16,059 nucleotides of DNA, taken from positions 1-16,059 of the forward strand of contig JAENWH010000014.1 of assembly GCA_016650135.1 (NCBI GenBank), given 5' to 3'. The translations under genes and the position numbers were made by a program. This document shows positions 15,572-16,059 of this stretch, one piece after another; position 1 is the first letter of the stretch, and each line of letters begins with the position of its first letter. Source of the stretch: Peptostreptococcaceae bacterium. GTDB lineage: Bacteria; Bacillota_A; Clostridia; Peptostreptococcales; Anaerovoracaceae. The notes under the pieces are model-generated. The model was not told the origin of the DNA, searched no databases, and worked only from the letters and a program-made list of their open reading frames with translations.

Positions 15572-15600
15572 TTGACAAGTAATGCTCAATACTATATATT
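15572..15600 (+). promoter_or_regulatory. Second promoter inside the tRNA cluster
   Basis: A perfect TTGACA (15572-15577) lies 17 bp from TATATT (15595-15600), 36 bp before tRNA-Val. It occupies the 96-nt gap between tRNA-Asn and tRNA-Val, the longest gap in the cluster. Confidence 0.65.
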
Positions 15601-15636
15601 AAATAAATGTGTCAAGTAACTAAAAACACATGCCCA

Positions 15637-15712
15637 GGGCGCTTAGCTCAGCTGGGAGAGCATCTGCCTTACAAGCAGAGGGTCATAGGTTCGAGCCCTA
15701 TAGCGCCCACCA
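15637..15712 (+). tRNA. tRNA-Val (TAC)
   Basis: The 76-nt gene has acceptor arms GGGCGCT and AGCGCCC, discriminator A and an encoded CCA. The anticodon stem CTGCC/GCAG encloses TAC at 15670-15672. The T-loop TTCGAGC is standard. Confidence 0.96.
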
Positions 15713-15725
15713 TTTTAAATTATGT

Positions 15726-15802
15726 GGTCCGGTAGTTCAGTTGGTTAGAATGCCAGCCTGTCACGCTGGAGGTCGTCGGTTCGAGCCCGATCCGGATCGC
15801 CA
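15726..15802 (+). tRNA. tRNA-Asp (GTC)
   Basis: The 77-nt gene has acceptor arms GGTCCGG and CCGGATC with one G-U pair, discriminator G and an encoded CCA. The anticodon GTC is at 15760-15762, within the perfect stem CCAGC/GCTGG. It starts 13 nt after tRNA-Val. Confidence 0.97.
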
Positions 15803-15835
15803 TTTTTTACGGACACAGTAATGAATATGTATTTT

Positions 15836-15910
15836 GCTGGTGTGGCTCAACGGTAGAGCAGCTGATTTGTAATCAGCAGGTTGGGGGTTCGATTCCCTCC
15901 ACCAGCTCCA
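15836..15910 (+). tRNA. tRNA-Thr (TGT)
   Basis: The 75-nt gene has acceptor arms GCTGGTG and CACCAGC, discriminator T and an encoded CCA. The anticodon TGT is at 15868-15870, in stem GCTGA/TCAGC. No promoter or terminator was seen in the 33-nt gap before it. Confidence 0.97.
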
Positions 15911-15926
15911 TTTTTCAGATCAATAT

Positions 15927-16011
15927 GGGGGGATTCCCGAGTGGCTAAAGGGGGCGGACTGTAAATCCGTTAGCTGAGCTTTCGGTGGTTCGAATCCACC
16001 TCCCCCCACCA
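15927..16011 (+). tRNA. tRNA-Tyr (GTA)
   Basis: The 85-nt class II tRNA has acceptor arms GGGGGGA and TCCCCCC, discriminator A, an encoded CCA and the long variable arm expected of bacterial tRNA-Tyr. The anticodon GTA is at 15961-15963 in loop CTGTAAA. Confidence 0.97.
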
Positions 16012-16021
16012 ATTAAATTTT

Positions 16022-16059
16022 GCGGAAGTGGCTCAGGGGTAGAGCATCGCCTTGCCAAG
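16022..16059 (+). tRNA. tRNA-Gly (GCC), cut by the right window edge
   Basis: Only the 5' half is present: acceptor arm GCGGAAG, D-arm GGCTCAGGGGTAGAGC and the anticodon loop TTGCCAA with GCC at 16054-16056. The loop and D-arm match tRNA-Gly(GCC). The cluster evidently continues to the right. Confidence 0.85.

Noticed and set aside
15266..15589. A 107-codon open frame on the minus strand antisense to tRNA-Asn and the end of yigZ
   Set aside because: Its middle reads RVGLEPTAYRLTAERSTIELP, the familiar artefact of translating the complement of a tRNA gene; there is no ribosome-binding site and it overlaps two real genes.
15630..15821. A 63-codon plus-strand open frame across tRNA-Val and tRNA-Asp
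   Set aside because: It is translated tRNA sequence (SSAGRASALQAEGHRFEP type), a common false prediction.

Overview
The window is visibly AT-rich, with tight gene spacing, strong AGGAGG-type ribosome-binding sites and canonical TTGACA/TATAAT promoters. It carries a CodY regulator, an HslVU protease and tRNA genes that all encode their own CCA ends. Together with the gene order yraN-yifB-dprA-topA-hslVU-codY, this points to a low-GC Firmicute, most likely an anaerobic member of the Clostridia. The genus cannot be fixed from the sequence alone. Nearly all of it is conserved chromosomal core; I see no insertion sequence, prophage, CRISPR array or rRNA.

Layout. (1) Positions 1-3783, minus strand: a potassium-uptake operon read leftwards, trkA then trkH then a second trkH paralogue cut by the left edge. 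The second paralogue has Asn in place of the first selectivity-filter glycine, the most unusual protein feature here. (2) Positions 3784-3928: a divergent intergenic region with back-to-back promoters. (3) Positions 3929-5363, plus strand: a two-gene unit with a metallo-beta-lactamase-fold hydrolase and a Cof-type HAD phosphatase. A weak hairpin and a 17-bp tandem duplication follow it. (4) Positions 5455-12494: a consensus promoter, then yraN, yifB, dprA, topA (with its own predicted promoter), hslV and hslU. This groups DNA-processing genes (DNA uptake/recombination, topoisomerase I) with an ATP-dependent protease. (5) Positions 12495-13496: an unusual array of alternating TTTTTGA/TCAAAAA half-sites just upstream of the codY promoter, then codY and a rho-independent terminator. 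(6) Positions 13529-15413: hflX overlapping a YigZ/IMPACT-family gene. (7) Positions 15410 to the right edge: a tRNA cluster, Asn(GTT)-Val(TAC)-Asp(GTC)-Thr(TGT)-Tyr(GTA)-Gly(GCC, cut), with two consensus promoters.

Biologically the window joins K+ homeostasis, DNA processing, regulated proteolysis, nutrient sensing through CodY (GTP and branched-chain amino acids in known family members), ribosome-associated GTPase functions and tRNA supply. No wholly new multi-gene system is evident. The points most worth a second look are the altered TrkH paralogue and the structured repeat array in front of codY.
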